Shown one piece after another: positions 7,845-16,902 of a stretch of 45,091 nucleotides of DNA. The translations under genes and the position numbers were made by a program. Position 1 is the stretch's first letter. Every line of letters starts with the position of its first letter. The stretch is from Methyloceanibacter sp. (GTDB lineage: Bacteria; Pseudomonadota; Alphaproteobacteria; Rhizobiales; Methyloligellaceae), in NCBI GenBank assembly GCA_025449615.1, contig JANWJA010000068.1:1-45091 (forward strand), read 5' to 3'. The notes beneath the pieces were generated by a model. It saw only the letters and a program-made list of their open reading frames with translations, had not been told where the DNA came from and did not search any database.

Positions 7845-9869
7845 ATGTCTGAGAGTTTGACCGAGGATCGCCTATTGCCGGACGCAACCCATAACGACAT
7901 GGCCAATGCGATCCGCGCGCTTGCCATGGACTCGGTGCAGAAGGCCGATTCCGGCCATCCTGGCATGCCCATGGGCATGGCCGACGTGGCTACCGTGCTG
8001 TTCACGCGCTTCCTGAAATTCGACGCGAGCCATCCCAATTGGCCCGACCGCGACCGCTTCGTGCTGTCGGCCGGCCACGGCTCAATGCTGCTCTATTCGC
8101 TGCTCTATCTCACCGGCTATCCGGAAATGGATGTCGAGCAGCTCAAGCACTTCCGCCAGCTCGGCTCGAAAACCCCGGGCCACCCGGAATATGGCCATGC
8201 GCCCGGCATCGAAACCACGACCGGGCCGCTGGGGCAGGGGATAGGCAATGCCGTCGGCATGGCGCTCGCCGAGCGCCTGCTCAATGCCCGCTATGGCGAC
8301 TCTATCGTCAGCCATTACACCTATTGCCTGTCGGGCGATGGCTGCCTGATGGAAGGCGTGAGCCAAGAGGCGATCTCGCTTGCCGGCCATTTGAAGCTCG
8401 GCCGGCTGATCCTGCTCTTCGACGACAATCAGATCTCGATCGACGGCCCGACCAGCATGTCCGTGTCCGACGATCAGCTCGAGCGCTTCCGCGCTTCGCA
8501 CTGGCATGTCGCGCGCGTCGACGCCCACGACCCCGAGGCAATAGCGCTCGCCATCGAGAATGCGAAGCAAGTCACCGACCAGCCCTCGATGATCGCTTGC
8601 CGCTCCATCATCGGCTATGGCGCCCCGACCAAGCAGGGCACGGCCTCCACCCATGGCTCGCCTCTGGGGCACGAGGAAATCGCCGGCGCATGGAAATTCC
8701 TGAAATGGACGCACGAGCCATTCGAGCTCTCGAAGCCTTTGCTTGCAGCGTGGCGCGCCGTCGGCACGCGCAACCGCGCTGCGCACGATGCCTGGGTGAA
8801 AGCCGCAAGCCGCCTCGACGCAGCCACCGGATCGCGCCTCGTCGATCCGATCGATGCCGAGACCAAGAAAGCAATCGCCGCCGCGATTAAATCGCTCAAG
8901 TCCGACTTCGCCAAAGACAATGCGAAGCTTGCGACGCGTCAGTCCTCGCAAAAGGTGATCGAGAAGATTCTGCCCCTCATTCCCGGCCTGATCGGCGGCT
9001 CCGCCGATCTCACGCCGTCGAACGGCACGCTGACAAAGCTGCACAGCGTCGTCACCGCGAAGGATTTTTCCGGCACCTACATTCATTACGGCGTGCGCGA
9101 GCACGGCATGGCCGCCGCGATGAACGGTCTCGCGCTGCATGGCGGCTTCGTACCTTACGGCGGCACCTTCCTCGTCTTCACCGATTATTGCCGGCCCTCG
9201 ATCAGACTCTCGGCGCTGATGGGGAAGCGCGTGATCTACGTGATGACGCATGACTCAATCGGCCTCGGCGAAGACGGCCCGACGCATCAGCCCGTCGAGC
9301 ATCTGGCGTCGCTTCGCGCCATGCCCAATCTCAATGTGTTCCGACCCGCGGATTCGATCGAATGCGCTGAAGCCTGGGAACTCGCGCTCACCAACGACCA
9401 CACCCCCTCGATCCTGGCGCTGACCAGGCAGGGCCTGCCGGTGCTGCGCAGGACCCACCAGGACGAGAACCTCTCCGCCAAGGGTGCCTATGTACTAGTC
9501 GAGCCGGATGGCGGCCGCGACGTCACCATTCTCGCCACCGGCTCCGAGGTCTCCCTGGCGGTCACTGCCGCCGAGCAGCTGAGGGAGGAGGGCATCAAGG
9601 CCGCTGTCGTCTCCATGCCCTGCTGGGAGCTGTTCGACGCCCAGAGCGAGGCCTATCGGGCGAAGGTCCTCGGCACGGCCCCACGCATCGGCGTGGAGGC
9701 CGCCATTGAATTTGGCTGGCAAAAATGGCTTGGTCCTCAAGGAATTTTTATCGGCATGCGCGGTTTTGGCGCCTCGGCCCCGGCCGATGAACTCTATAAG
9801 CATTTCGGCATTACGGCCGATGCGGTAAAGAAAACCGCCCGTGATCTCGCCGGCAAACCCAAAAAGTGA
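7845..9869 (+). CDS. tkt: Transketolase
   Basis: Thiamine-diphosphate enzyme that moves two-carbon units between sugar phosphates in the pentose phosphate and Calvin pathways. 674 residues, full length. Seen: [13 protein letters not shown] at the N-terminus, the TPP/metal motif [13 protein letters not shown], pyrimidine-domain residues [14 protein letters not shown] with the catalytic glutamate, [16 protein letters not shown], and the C-terminal domain [16 protein letters not shown] at 7836-7840 precedes the ATG. Only 25 nt separate it from prk and 6 nt from gap, so these are one transcription unit. Confidence 0.97.
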   Translation: MSESLTEDRLLPDATHNDMANAIRALAMDSVQKADSGHPGMPMGMADVATVLFTRFLKFDASHPNWPDRDRFVLSAGHGSMLLYSLLYLTGYPEMDVEQLKHFRQLGSKTPGHPEYGHAPGIETTTGPLGQGIGNAVGMALAERLLNARYGDSIVSHYTYCLSGDGCLMEGVSQEAISLAGHLKLGRLILLFDDNQISIDGPTSMSVSDDQLERFRASHWHVARVDAHDPEAIALAIENAKQVTDQPSMIACRSIIGYGAPTKQGTASTHGSPLGHEEIAGAWKFLKWTHEPFELSKPLLAAWRAVGTRNRAAHDAWVKAASRLDAATGSRLVDPIDAETKKAIAAAIKSLKSDFAKDNAKLATRQSSQKVIEKILPLIPGLIGGSADLTPSNGTLTKLHSVVTAKDFSGTYIHYGVREHGMAAAMNGLALHGGFVPYGGTFLVFTDYCRPSIRLSALMGKRVIYVMTHDSIGLGEDGPTHQPVEHLASLRAMPNLNVFRPADSIECAEAWELALTNDHTPSILALTRQGLPVLRRTHQDENLSAKGAYVLVEPDGGRDVTILATGSEVSLAVTAAEQLREEGIKAAVVSMPCWELFDAQSEAYRAKVLGTAPRIGVEAAIEFGWQKWLGPQGIFIGMRGFGASAPADELYKHFGITADAVKKTARDLAGKPKK

Positions 9870-9875
9870 GGAGAG

Positions 9876-10886
9876 ATGTCTAACAAGCGCGTCGCCATTA
9901 ATGGATTCGGCCGGATCGGGAGGCTCACCTTCCGGGCTTACCTAGAATCCGGGCGGAAGGATCTCGATTTCGTGGCGATTAACGATCTCGGCTCTGCCGA
10001 TATGAACGCGCATCTGCTCGAGTTCGATAGCGTGCATGGCCGCTTCCCCGGCAAGATTTCCGTCAAGGACGGGCGTCTCAAGGCTGACGGACAGAATGTC
10101 GCCGTGTTGCAAGAAGCGACCCCGGAGAAGCTTCCCTGGCGCGATCTCGACGTCGATATCGTCATGGAGTGCACCGGTCGCTTCACCGATAAAGAAGGTG
10201 CTGGGAAGCACCTCACGGCCGGCGCCAAGCGCGTGTTGGTCTCAGCCCCATGCACTGGCGCCGATCTGACCGTGGTGATGGGCGTCAACGACGACAAGCT
10301 CACCCAGAGTCACCATGTCGTGTCGAACGCGTCCTGCACGACCAACTGTCTTGCTCCTGTCGCAAAGGTGTTGAATGAGGCGGTCGGCATCAAGCACGGC
10401 TACATGACGACAATTCACGCCTATACCGGAGACCAGCGCACTGTGGACACACTTCACAAGGATCCTTACCGGGCCCGCGCCAGCGCCGTGAATTTGATTC
10501 CGACCTCAACCGGCGCGGCGAAGGCCGTTGGCCTCGTGCTCCCCGAACTCAAGGGCAAGCTCGACGGCGCCTCGATTCGCGTGCCGGTGCCGAATGTCAG
10601 CATGATCGACCTCACCTTCCAATCTGCGCGGCCGACCACCGTCGAGGAGATCAACAAGGCGATGATCGCGGCGGCTAACGGCACGCTGAAAGGCGTGCTC
10701 GGCGTCAACGACAAACCGCTGGTCTCAACCGACTTTAATCACAATCCGTTAAGCTCCATCTTTGATCTTCCAGGCACGCAGGTGGTCGATGGCACGTTCT
10801 GCCGGGTGGTCTCCTGGTACGACAATGAATGGGGCTTCTCCAACCGTATGAACGATACCGCAGCTGTCATGGGTAGACTGATATGA
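9876..10886 (+). CDS. gap: Glyceraldehyde-3-phosphate dehydrogenase, type I
   Basis: Interconverts glyceraldehyde-3-phosphate and 1,3-bisphosphoglycerate. 336 residues. Rossmann motif NGFGRIGR near 9-16; the acidic residue in AINDLG suggests NAD preference, though NADP use cannot be excluded. Active-site SNASCTTNC has the nucleophile at Cys154, and the C-terminal WYDNEWGFSNRM is present. The ribosome site (GGAGAG) overlaps the tkt stop, and the gene's own stop overlaps the pgk ATG (ATGA, 10883-10886). Confidence 0.97.
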   Translation: MSNKRVAINGFGRIGRLTFRAYLESGRKDLDFVAINDLGSADMNAHLLEFDSVHGRFPGKISVKDGRLKADGQNVAVLQEATPEKLPWRDLDVDIVMECTGRFTDKEGAGKHLTAGAKRVLVSAPCTGADLTVVMGVNDDKLTQSHHVVSNASCTTNCLAPVAKVLNEAVGIKHGYMTTIHAYTGDQRTVDTLHKDPYRARASAVNLIPTSTGAAKAVGLVLPELKGKLDGASIRVPVPNVSMIDLTFQSARPTTVEEINKAMIAAANGTLKGVLGVNDKPLVSTDFNHNPLSSIFDLPGTQVVDGTFCRVVSWYDNEWGFSNRMNDTAAVMGRLI

Positions 10887-12136
10887 ACACCATAGCCAAC
10901 CGCCCGCTCAAGGCGGGCTCCAAGATCGATTTGTCGCGCATCAAGCGCATCGAGAACGCCGACGTAAAGGGCAAGCGCGTCCTGGTCCGCGTCGATTTCA
11001 ACGTGCCGATCCAGGATGGCGTGGTCGGCGACACCACGCGCATCGAGCGGGTGCTGCCCACCATCAAAAAGCTTCAGGCAGGCGGCGCCAAGGTGGTGGT
11101 GCTGTCGCATCTCGGCCGGCCCAAGACCGGCACGATGAAGGACACAACGCTGAAAGCGATTGCCGATAAGATTGCCGAGCTGATGCCGGACACCAAGGTT
11201 ACCTTCATCGACGACTGCGTCGGCGAGAAGGTCAAGCGCGGCATCGATGCGTTGAAGCCTGGCGAGATCGTCGTGCTGGAAAATCTTCGCTACCACGATG
11301 GCGAGAAGAAGAACGATCCGGCCTTCGCCAAAGAGCTTGCCGCGCTCGGCGACATCTATGTCAACGATGCGTTCTCCACCGCGCATCGCGCTCACGCCTC
11401 GGTCGAGGCGATCACCAAGTTTATCCCCTCTTATGCCGGTCTCTTGATGATGGCCGAGATCGACGCGCTCGGCGCAGCACTAGATCATCCCAAGCGTCCC
11501 GTGATGGCGATTGCTGGCGGCTCCAAGGTCTCGACCAAGATCGCCGTTCTCACAAACCTGACCGCGCGCATGGATGCGCTGGTGCTTGGGGGCGGGATGG
11601 CGAGCACCTTTCTGTTTGCGCAAGGTGTCGAGATCGGAAAATCGCTTTGTCAGCCCGAGGCCGTCGACACGGTGAAGGCGATCATGGCGCGTGCCAAAGA
11701 GTTTGGCTGCGAGATCGTCCTGCCCAAGGATTTCGTTGTGGCGAAAGAGCTGAAGGCCGGCGCCGAATGGAAAGTCTGCGACGTCGGAAACATCCCGGCC
11801 GATCAGATGATCGTCGATATCGGTCCGGAAACCGTCGCCGATCTCAAGAAGCGCTTCGCCCAGATGAAGACTATTCTCTGGAACGGCCCAGTCGGCGCCT
11901 TCGAATATGACCCGTTCGGCGAGGGGACCTTCGCGCTGGTCCGCGAGGCGGCCCGTCTGGCCAGAGAAGGCAAATTGACCGTGATCGCAGGCGGCGGCGA
12001 TACCGTGGCCGCGCTGAACATCACCGGCACGGCGGACGACTTCACCTATGTCTCGACCGCAGGTGGCGCCTTCCTGGAGTGGCTGGAAGGCCGCGAGCTC
12101 CCGGCTGTTGCGGCTTTGGCCAAGGCTGGCGCCTAG
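10883..12136 (+). CDS. pgk: Phosphoglycerate kinase
   Basis: ATP-linked interconversion of 3-phosphoglycerate and 1,3-bisphosphoglycerate. 417 residues, slightly longer than usual through an N-terminal extension of about 25 residues before the first beta strand (VKGKRVLVRVDFNVP). Further motifs: VVLSHLGRP, the hinge region WNGPVGAFE and the nucleotide loop GGGDTVAAL. The start is fixed by the ATGA overlap with gap. Followed after 4 nt by a REP-like inverted pair, which may mark a transcript end or processing point before rpe. Confidence 0.96.
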   Translation: MNTIANRPLKAGSKIDLSRIKRIENADVKGKRVLVRVDFNVPIQDGVVGDTTRIERVLPTIKKLQAGGAKVVVLSHLGRPKTGTMKDTTLKAIADKIAELMPDTKVTFIDDCVGEKVKRGIDALKPGEIVVLENLRYHDGEKKNDPAFAKELAALGDIYVNDAFSTAHRAHASVEAITKFIPSYAGLLMMAEIDALGAALDHPKRPVMAIAGGSKVSTKIAVLTNLTARMDALVLGGGMASTFLFAQGVEIGKSLCQPEAVDTVKAIMARAKEFGCEIVLPKDFVVAKELKAGAEWKVCDVGNIPADQMIVDIGPETVADLKKRFAQMKTILWNGPVGAFEYDPFGEGTFALVREAARLAREGKLTVIAGGGDTVAALNITGTADDFTYVSTAGGAFLEWLEGRELPAVAALAKAGA

Positions 12137-12140
12137 GGTT

Positions 12141-12242
12141 GTCATACCGGCGAAAGCCGGTATCCGGCGCAAGAATCGGGCATTTCGGCCTGTGGAGAAC
12201 TTCTTTTGTTTTTCACTAGATTCCGGCTTTCGCCGGAATGAC
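12141..12242. repeat. REP-like inverted pair between pgk and rpe
   Basis: Left arm 12141-12165 begins GTCATACCGGCGAAAGCCGG; right arm 12220-12242 is its near reverse complement (ATTCCGGCTTTCGCCGGAAT). Each arm is also a small hairpin (CCGGC GAAA GCCGG). This resembles the dispersed extragenic palindrome widespread in proteobacteria, whose translation gives strings like VIPAKAGI and FRRNDD, both visible in a shadow frame here. About 54 nt of unrelated sequence separates the arms. Confidence 0.8.
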
Positions 12243-12303
12243 GACCCGTAACGTTGACTACACGACTCATGCTTATATGAGGGGGCGAGCAAGGAACGTA
12301 GCG

Positions 12304-12981
12304 ATGGCACGCGACATCATCATTGCCCCGTCGATCCTCTCCGCCGACTTTGCGCGGCTGGGCGAGGAAGTGCGCGCCATCGACCAGGCTGGCTGCGACT
12401 GGGTCCATGTCGACGTCATGGACGGACATTTCGTGCCAAACATCACCATCGGCCCCGACGTGGTGAAAGCGCTCCGCCAGCACACCAAGAAAATTTTCGA
12501 CGTGCATCTGATGATCGCGCCTTGCGATCCATATCTCGAAGCCTTCGCCAAGGCTGGCTCCGACATTATCACCGTGCATGCTGAAGCCGGACCGCATCTC
12601 GATCGCTCGCTTCAATTCATCAAGAGCCTCGGCAAGAAAGCCGGCGTCTCGATCACGCCTTCGACGCCCGAGTCCGTGCTCGACTACGTTCTCGACAAGG
12701 TCGATCTCATCCTGGTGATGACCGTCAATCCCGGCTTCGGCGGCCAGGCCTTCATCCCGTCTCAGGTCGAGAAGATTCGCAACATCGCCCGTATGATCGG
12801 CGGCCGTCCCATACATCTCGAAGTCGATGGCGGCATCAATGCCGAGACGGCACCTCTGGTTGCCGCCGCGGGCGCCAACGCCATCGTCGCCGGCTCCGGT
12901 GTATTCAAGAACGGCGCCTATGCGGAGAACATCGCCGCCATCCGCGCCGCTGCCTCGCGCGCCCGCATCGCCGCCGCGTGA
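12304..12981 (+). CDS. rpe: Ribulose-phosphate 3-epimerase
   Basis: Interconverts ribulose-5-phosphate and xylulose-5-phosphate, feeding phosphoribulokinase upstream. 225 residues with the ATG at 12304, preceded by AAGGA at a good distance; the open frame extends upstream into the repeat, which is not coding. TIM-barrel motifs: [29 protein letters not shown] (metal ligands), [10 protein letters not shown] and LEVDGGIN (catalytic aspartate). Its stop overlaps the gph GTG start (GTGA). Confidence 0.96.
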   Translation: MARDIIIAPSILSADFARLGEEVRAIDQAGCDWVHVDVMDGHFVPNITIGPDVVKALRQHTKKIFDVHLMIAPCDPYLEAFAKAGSDIITVHAEAGPHLDRSLQFIKSLGKKAGVSITPSTPESVLDYVLDKVDLILVMTVNPGFGGQAFIPSQVEKIRNIARMIGGRPIHLEVDGGINAETAPLVAAAGANAIVAGSGVFKNGAYAENIAAIRAAASRARIAAA

Positions 12982-13676
12982 CGCCTAAAGCCATCATCTT
13001 CGATCTCGACGGAACATTGGTGGACACCGTCGAAGACATCGCCGTCGCCTTGAACAAGACGCTCGGAGATTTGCAGCTGCCGCCGCACACGACGACGGCT
13101 GTGCGAGCCATGGTCGGCGGGGGTCTCGGCAAATTGCTGGACCGCGCGACGCAAGTGCATGGTGTCGCGCTCGAGCGGACAGAGCGAAGCGTGATGTTGA
13201 AGCGCTTGCTTCATCACTATGCTGCGGCTCCAGCCAATCTTTCGAAGCTCTATCCCGGCGCGAAAGAGACTTTGATTGCGTTAAGCGAGCAGGGCATTCC
13301 AAGCGGACTCTGCACCAACAAACCGCACGACATCAGCCGCGATCTCCTCGACGCCATTGGTCTTTCCGATCACTTCGCGCATATCCAGGGCGCGGTCGAC
13401 GGCCTACCCAAGAAGCCGGATCCGGCGATGCTTCACCGGGTCACCGAGGCGCTTCGTGTTGGGCCCTCGGCGGCAATCATGGTCGGCGACAGCCTGGTCG
13501 ACGTTAAGACTGCCCGCGCCGCCAATCTCGCTGGCGTGATCGTCGTCTCTCACGGCTACTCCGTTACGCCAGTCAATGAGCTTGGCGCGGATGCTGTGAT
13601 ACATAGTTTCGAGGAGTTGCCCGGCGCAATTGCAGGCGTTTTTGCCCGTGAAGCACAGCCTCTAACATTACCGTGA
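12978..13676 (+). CDS. gph: Phosphoglycolate phosphatase (HAD family)
   Basis: Dephosphorylates 2-phosphoglycolate, the product of RuBisCO oxygenation, and a by-product of DNA repair. 232 residues from GTG. HAD motif [10 protein letters not shown] near 8-16, motif [10 protein letters not shown], motif III lysine in GLPKKPDP, motif [17 protein letters not shown]. In Calvin operons this gene is called cbbZ, and its coupling to rpe and prk supports that role. HAD substrates cannot be fixed from sequence alone, so another small phosphate ester is possible. Confidence 0.88.
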   Translation: MTPKAIIFDLDGTLVDTVEDIAVALNKTLGDLQLPPHTTTAVRAMVGGGLGKLLDRATQVHGVALERTERSVMLKRLLHHYAAAPANLSKLYPGAKETLIALSEQGIPSGLCTNKPHDISRDLLDAIGLSDHFAHIQGAVDGLPKKPDPAMLHRVTEALRVGPSAAIMVGDSLVDVKTARAANLAGVIVVSHGYSVTPVNELGADAVIHSFEELPGAIAGVFAREAQPLTLP

Positions 13677-13682
13677 CATCCA

Positions 13683-13710
13683 ATTGCCCCGCGCGGCTCG
13701 CGCCTATAAT
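13683..13710 (+). promoter_or_regulatory. Candidate promoter of ccdA
   Basis: A perfect TATAAT (13705-13710) follows ATTGCC/TTGCCC (13683-13689) at 15-16 nt spacing, just after the gph stop and 33 nt before the ccdA GTG. The -35 match is partial. Confidence 0.45.
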
Positions 13711-13743
13711 GACGGGGCAGTCGACAAGTGCGGGAGAGGGCGC

Positions 13744-14478
13744 GTGGACGTAACCTATTTCGGCGCGATGATCGCAGGGCTGTTGAGCTTCCTCAGCCCT
13801 TGCGTGCTCCCGCTCGTGCCGCCTTATCTCTGCTTCCTCGGCGGCACCACCTTCGATCAGCTCACCGGCGAGGATGAGACGCCGAGCCACGTCTATGGCA
13901 CGGTCGTGTTCTCCTCGATTGCCTTCGTGCTCGGCTTCACCACCGTCTTCGTCATGCTCGGCGCGAGTGCGACATTTGCCGGCCAATTCCTCGCCGAAAA
14001 TCTCAGCCTGCTCGCCAAGATCGCCGGCGTACTCATCGTCATCGTCGGCTTGCATTTCTTGCGCATCATCGACATTCCGATCCTGCACCGCGAAGCGCGT
14101 TACCATGCCGAGGCGCGGCCCGCCGGCCTGCTCGGCGCCTATCTGATCGGCCTCGCCTTTGCCTTTGGCTGGACGCCCTGCATCGGTCCCGTGCTCGGCG
14201 CCATTCTGCTGATGGCGGCAGGCGAGGACACGGTCCGCAAAGGCATCCTGCTTCTGTTCGTCTATTCGCTCGGGCTCGGCATTCCCTTCATCCTTGCTGC
14301 GGTGGCTATCAAGCCGTTCATGAGCGCCATGCAGCGATTCCGCAAATACCTTCCGACCGTAGAGAAAATCATGGGCGGTTTCCTCGTGCTGACCGGCATT
14401 CTCTTCCTCACCAACGCCATGACTATGATCTCTGGATGGCTGCTGGAGTGGTTTCCCGCTCTCTCCAAAATCGGTTAG
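13744..14478 (+). CDS. ccdA: CcdA-like cytochrome c biogenesis / thiol-disulfide membrane protein
   Basis: Inner-membrane protein that passes reducing equivalents from cytoplasmic thioredoxin to periplasmic thiol-redox proteins, needed for cytochrome c maturation. 244 residues from GTG 13744, preceded by GGGAGAGGG (13732-13740). Six hydrophobic segments. The two cysteine motifs are [13 protein letters not shown] in segment 1 and [11 protein letters not shown] in segment 4, the redox pair of the family. No other cytochrome c genes are adjacent; thiD follows 38 nt later. Confidence 0.9.
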   Translation: MDVTYFGAMIAGLLSFLSPCVLPLVPPYLCFLGGTTFDQLTGEDETPSHVYGTVVFSSIAFVLGFTTVFVMLGASATFAGQFLAENLSLLAKIAGVLIVIVGLHFLRIIDIPILHREARYHAEARPAGLLGAYLIGLAFAFGWTPCIGPVLGAILLMAAGEDTVRKGILLLFVYSLGLGIPFILAAVAIKPFMSAMQRFRKYLPTVEKIMGGFLVLTGILFLTNAMTMISGWLLEWFPALSKIG

Positions 14479-14516
14479 GGCTTTCAACCCTGCCAAGAAC
14501 ACCCGATAGTGCGCTC

Positions 14517-15317
14517 ATGACCGCGATCGCTCTTACCATCGCCGGCTCCGATTCCTCCGGCGGCGCCGGCATCCAGGCCGACCTCAAAACCTTCTCTGCG
14601 CTTGGCGTCTACGGCGCGAGCGTCATCACCGCGCTCACCGCGCAGAACACGCAACGCGTGGATGAAATCATGGTGGTGCCGCCGGAATTCGTGCTGGCGC
14701 AGCTGCGCTCCGCCATGAGCGATCTCGCGGTCAATGCCATCAAGATCGGGATGCTTGGTACAGCCGGCGTCATCGACGCCGTGGTCGAAGGCTTGAGCGA
14801 ATTTCCGGGCGTGCCCGTCGTGCTCGATCCGGTGATGGTGGCGACCAGCGGCGATCCGCTCCTCGATGAAGATGCCGTCGATAGTCTGGTCACGAAACTC
14901 ATTCCCCTCGCGACATTGATCACGCCGAATCTGAAGGAAGCGGCGCTCCTGCTCGATGAACCTGAGGACCGCCGCGAGAAATGGATGGAGGGGAGGGCGC
15001 AGAGACTTCTGGATCTTGGGCCGCGCGCCGTGCTGCTCAAAGGCGGCGATTCCGACGGCGAGACCGCTCTCGACATTTTGGTGGATGGAGACGGCATTCA
15101 GCGTCTCGACGCACCACGCGCCGCGACCAAGAATACTCACGGCACCGGTTGCACGCTCTCCTCGGCAATCGCCGCCGAGCTCGCCAAGGGCGAGCCGTTA
15201 AATAAAGCGGTGAAGGACGCCAAGGTCTATGTCACGGCCGCCATCATGGCAGCGGATGAGCTTCAGGTCGGCAAGGGCAGAGGCCCGGTGCATCACTTCC
15301 ACGACTGGTGGAAGTGA
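14517..15317 (+). CDS. thiD: Hydroxymethylpyrimidine/phosphomethylpyrimidine kinase
   Basis: Phosphorylates HMP and then HMP-phosphate for thiamine synthesis. 266 residues from the ATG at 14517; the open frame runs 27 residues further upstream into ccdA. Ribokinase-fold motifs: [18 protein letters not shown] near 10-27, [26 protein letters not shown] and the anion hole [12 protein letters not shown]. Supplies the TPP precursor that transketolase uses, although that proximity may be chance. No TPP riboswitch is visible upstream. Confidence 0.95.
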   Translation: MTAIALTIAGSDSSGGAGIQADLKTFSALGVYGASVITALTAQNTQRVDEIMVVPPEFVLAQLRSAMSDLAVNAIKIGMLGTAGVIDAVVEGLSEFPGVPVVLDPVMVATSGDPLLDEDAVDSLVTKLIPLATLITPNLKEAALLLDEPEDRREKWMEGRAQRLLDLGPRAVLLKGGDSDGETALDILVDGDGIQRLDAPRAATKNTHGTGCTLSSAIAAELAKGEPLNKAVKDAKVYVTAAIMAADELQVGKGRGPVHHFHDWWK

Positions 15318-15332
15318 TAGGAGCAGCGGCGA

Positions 15333-16178
15333 CTAACTCTCCGCCACCACTTTGTAGTGCTGCTCGCCGAGACCTGACACGGTGAGCTTGAGCTCATCGC
15401 CGGGTTTCAGGAACACGCGCGGCTTGCGTGCCATTCCGACGCCCGGCGGCGTACCGGTGGTGATCACATCGCCCGGAACCAGCGTCATATATTTGCTGAT
15501 GTAACTGACGAGCTGCGCCACGGTGAAAATCATCGTCGCGGTCGAGCCGGTCTGCATCCGCAGCCCGTTCAGATCGAGCGTGAGGTTGAGCTGTTGCGGA
15601 TCGGGGATTTCGTCTCTGGTGACGAGCCAGGGTCCGAGCGGCCCGAAACTGTCATAGCTCTTGGCCTTGATCCATTCGCCCGGTCCGCCGACCTGAAGGC
15701 TTCGCTCCGACACGTCGTTGCAGATGGTGTAGCCCGCCACATGGTCGAGCGCGTCGACCTCGGCGACACTCCGCGCCTCGGTGCCGATCACGACGCCAAG
15801 CTCGACTTCGTAATCCATCCTCTCGAAGCCCTTCGGCGCCAGGATCGGATCGTAGGGTCCGGACACGCAGGAACTCGCCTTGGCGAACACGATAGGCACT
15901 TCGGGGATGGGCATGCCGGTCTCCTCGGCATGGTCGCGATAGTTGAGGCCGATGCCGAAGAATTTCGGCACGACGCCGATGGGCGCTCCGATGCGAGGCG
16001 AGCCGCTCACAAGCGGCAGCTTCTCGGGATCGAGCTTCGTCAGACGCTCAATCCCACTTCTGCTTAAAGCTTCGCCGCTAATGTCCGGGACGACCCCGGA
16101 AAGGTCGCGCATTCGCCCTTGAGAATCGAGCATCCCCGGCTTTTCCTGGCCCCGATCGCCATGCCGCAGCAGTTTCAT
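15333..16178 (-). CDS. Fumarylacetoacetate hydrolase family protein
   Basis: 281 residues. Member of the FAH superfamily, which cleaves or hydrates 2-keto acids and acylpyruvates. Seen: GIGLNYRDHAEETG, metal ligands in MDYEVELGVVIG, ICNDVSERSLQ, KSYDSFGPLGPW and GDVITTGTPPGVG. The layout matches the bacterial 280-residue group often annotated 2-keto-4-pentenoate hydratase or ureidoglycolate lyase; the substrate is not determinable. The ATG at 16178 is preceded on the minus strand by GGGGGA; the open frame extends 48 residues further upstream without recognisable domain. It converges on thiD, leaving 15 nt. Confidence 0.88.
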   Translation of the reverse strand: MKLLRHGDRGQEKPGMLDSQGRMRDLSGVVPDISGEALSRSGIERLTKLDPEKLPLVSGSPRIGAPIGVVPKFFGIGLNYRDHAEETGMPIPEVPIVFAKASSCVSGPYDPILAPKGFERMDYEVELGVVIGTEARSVAEVDALDHVAGYTICNDVSERSLQVGGPGEWIKAKSYDSFGPLGPWLVTRDEIPDPQQLNLTLDLNGLRMQTGSTATMIFTVAQLVSYISKYMTLVPGDVITTGTPPGVGMARKPRVFLKPGDELKLTVSGLGEQHYKVVAES

Positions 16179-16554
16179 CGATTTTCCCCCATCGCAGATT
16201 GTCTGCATGATGCATATGGGCGCTGAACGGGCAACAGGCGGCGGCCCATCGCCGATCCTAATGGTTTGAGCGCGCGGGCGAATCAGCTGCCGCCGCAATT
16301 GGATGCATCGATGGCATGCCAAAAGGCTCGTTGCCGAACTGCAACAAGCCGCGTGATAGTTTTCGCCACAAACTCTCCATGCATGATCTCCGTCCGCCTA
16401 TTGCAACCGCCTCATCCCACTGGGGTGGTCATCTGCGCTCTGATCTAAAACATTGAAAAAAATACGATTTTCACGACGCCTGCGCAATTTCCTCTGCGTC
16501 GGTCAGACAATTGTGCAATTGCGCAACAGGTCGGGAATGAATTGCGGGCCACTG
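16179..16554. other. Intergenic stretch before the candidate RNA
   Basis: No credible gene. Apart from the palindrome listed separately, I see only an A-run near 16453-16461 and no recognisable riboswitch or tRNA. Confidence 0.5.
16511..16526. promoter_or_regulatory. Near-palindrome, possible operator
   Basis: TTGTGCAATTGCGCAA is a 16-bp palindrome with one mismatched position pair. It lies 45 nt before the closing helix of the candidate RNA and could be a regulator site for it. Regulator unknown. Confidence 0.35.
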
Positions 16555-16792
16555 CCTGCGAAATGTTGAAGCACCTATGGCCCTAGGCTAGCTTTGCGTC
16601 AGGTAACGGGCTGGGGGGCCTAGTCGCCGGAAGCGTGAGACGCGCGAAAGCTTTAGAGGGAAACTAAAGCGCTCCGAACACGGAGTGGAGCATTTGGGGG
16701 GGCGAGCCGAAGCACGCAAGAGGACAACACCTTTGCGCTTGGCTCGTTTCGCAGGGAAGACCGGCCCGGTTGGTACGGGCCGGATCTTTTTT
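16555..16792 (+). ncRNA. Candidate structured non-coding RNA with intrinsic terminator
   Basis: No coding gene fits here. CCTGCGAAA (16555-16563) is the exact complement of TTTCGCAGG (16747-16755), closing a 200-nt domain. Inside are GCTTTAG/CTAAAGC (16650-16670), CTCCG/CGGAG (16672-16685) and a longer hairpin CGAGCC/GGCTCG (16703-16746) with inner CGCAA/TTGCG. A strong terminator follows at once. Length and closed layout recall 6S RNA, but I cannot recognise the sequence. The 5-prime end is not defined because no convincing promoter is visible. Confidence 0.55.
16761..16792 (+). terminator. Strong Rho-independent terminator
   Basis: CCGGCCCG (16761-16768), 7-nt loop, CGGGCCGG (16776-16783), then ATC and six T (16787-16792). 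It ends whatever is transcribed upstream and isolates the plcP promoter. Confidence 0.88.
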
Positions 16793-16832
16793 GCCCGCAT
16801 CGCCCGGCGCGGGCTAACCATGCACCCCAACT

Positions 16833-16850
16833 TTGTCACATCGTTGTAAC
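16833..16850 (+). promoter_or_regulatory. Pho-box-like direct repeat upstream of plcP
   Basis: TTGTCAC (16833-16839), 4-nt spacer ATCG, TTGTAAC (16844-16850): two 7-mers with 11-nt period, the architecture of PhoB sites (CTGTCAT-N4-CTGTCAT). A loose -10 (CTTAAG near 16861) follows and the GTG of plcP is 52 nt downstream. Fits the known phosphate control of plcP in other alphaproteobacteria. Confidence 0.6.
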
Positions 16851-16902
16851 GCGACTCTGGCTTAAGTCCCGCACATCGTTATGAAAAAGCGGCGGGGACA
16901 AC

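Noticed and set aside
8082..9251. 389-residue minus-strand frame
   Set aside because: Shadow of transketolase.
16588..16839. 83-residue minus-strand frame
   Set aside because: Basic, low-complexity product that crosses the terminator and the structured region; no ribosome site.
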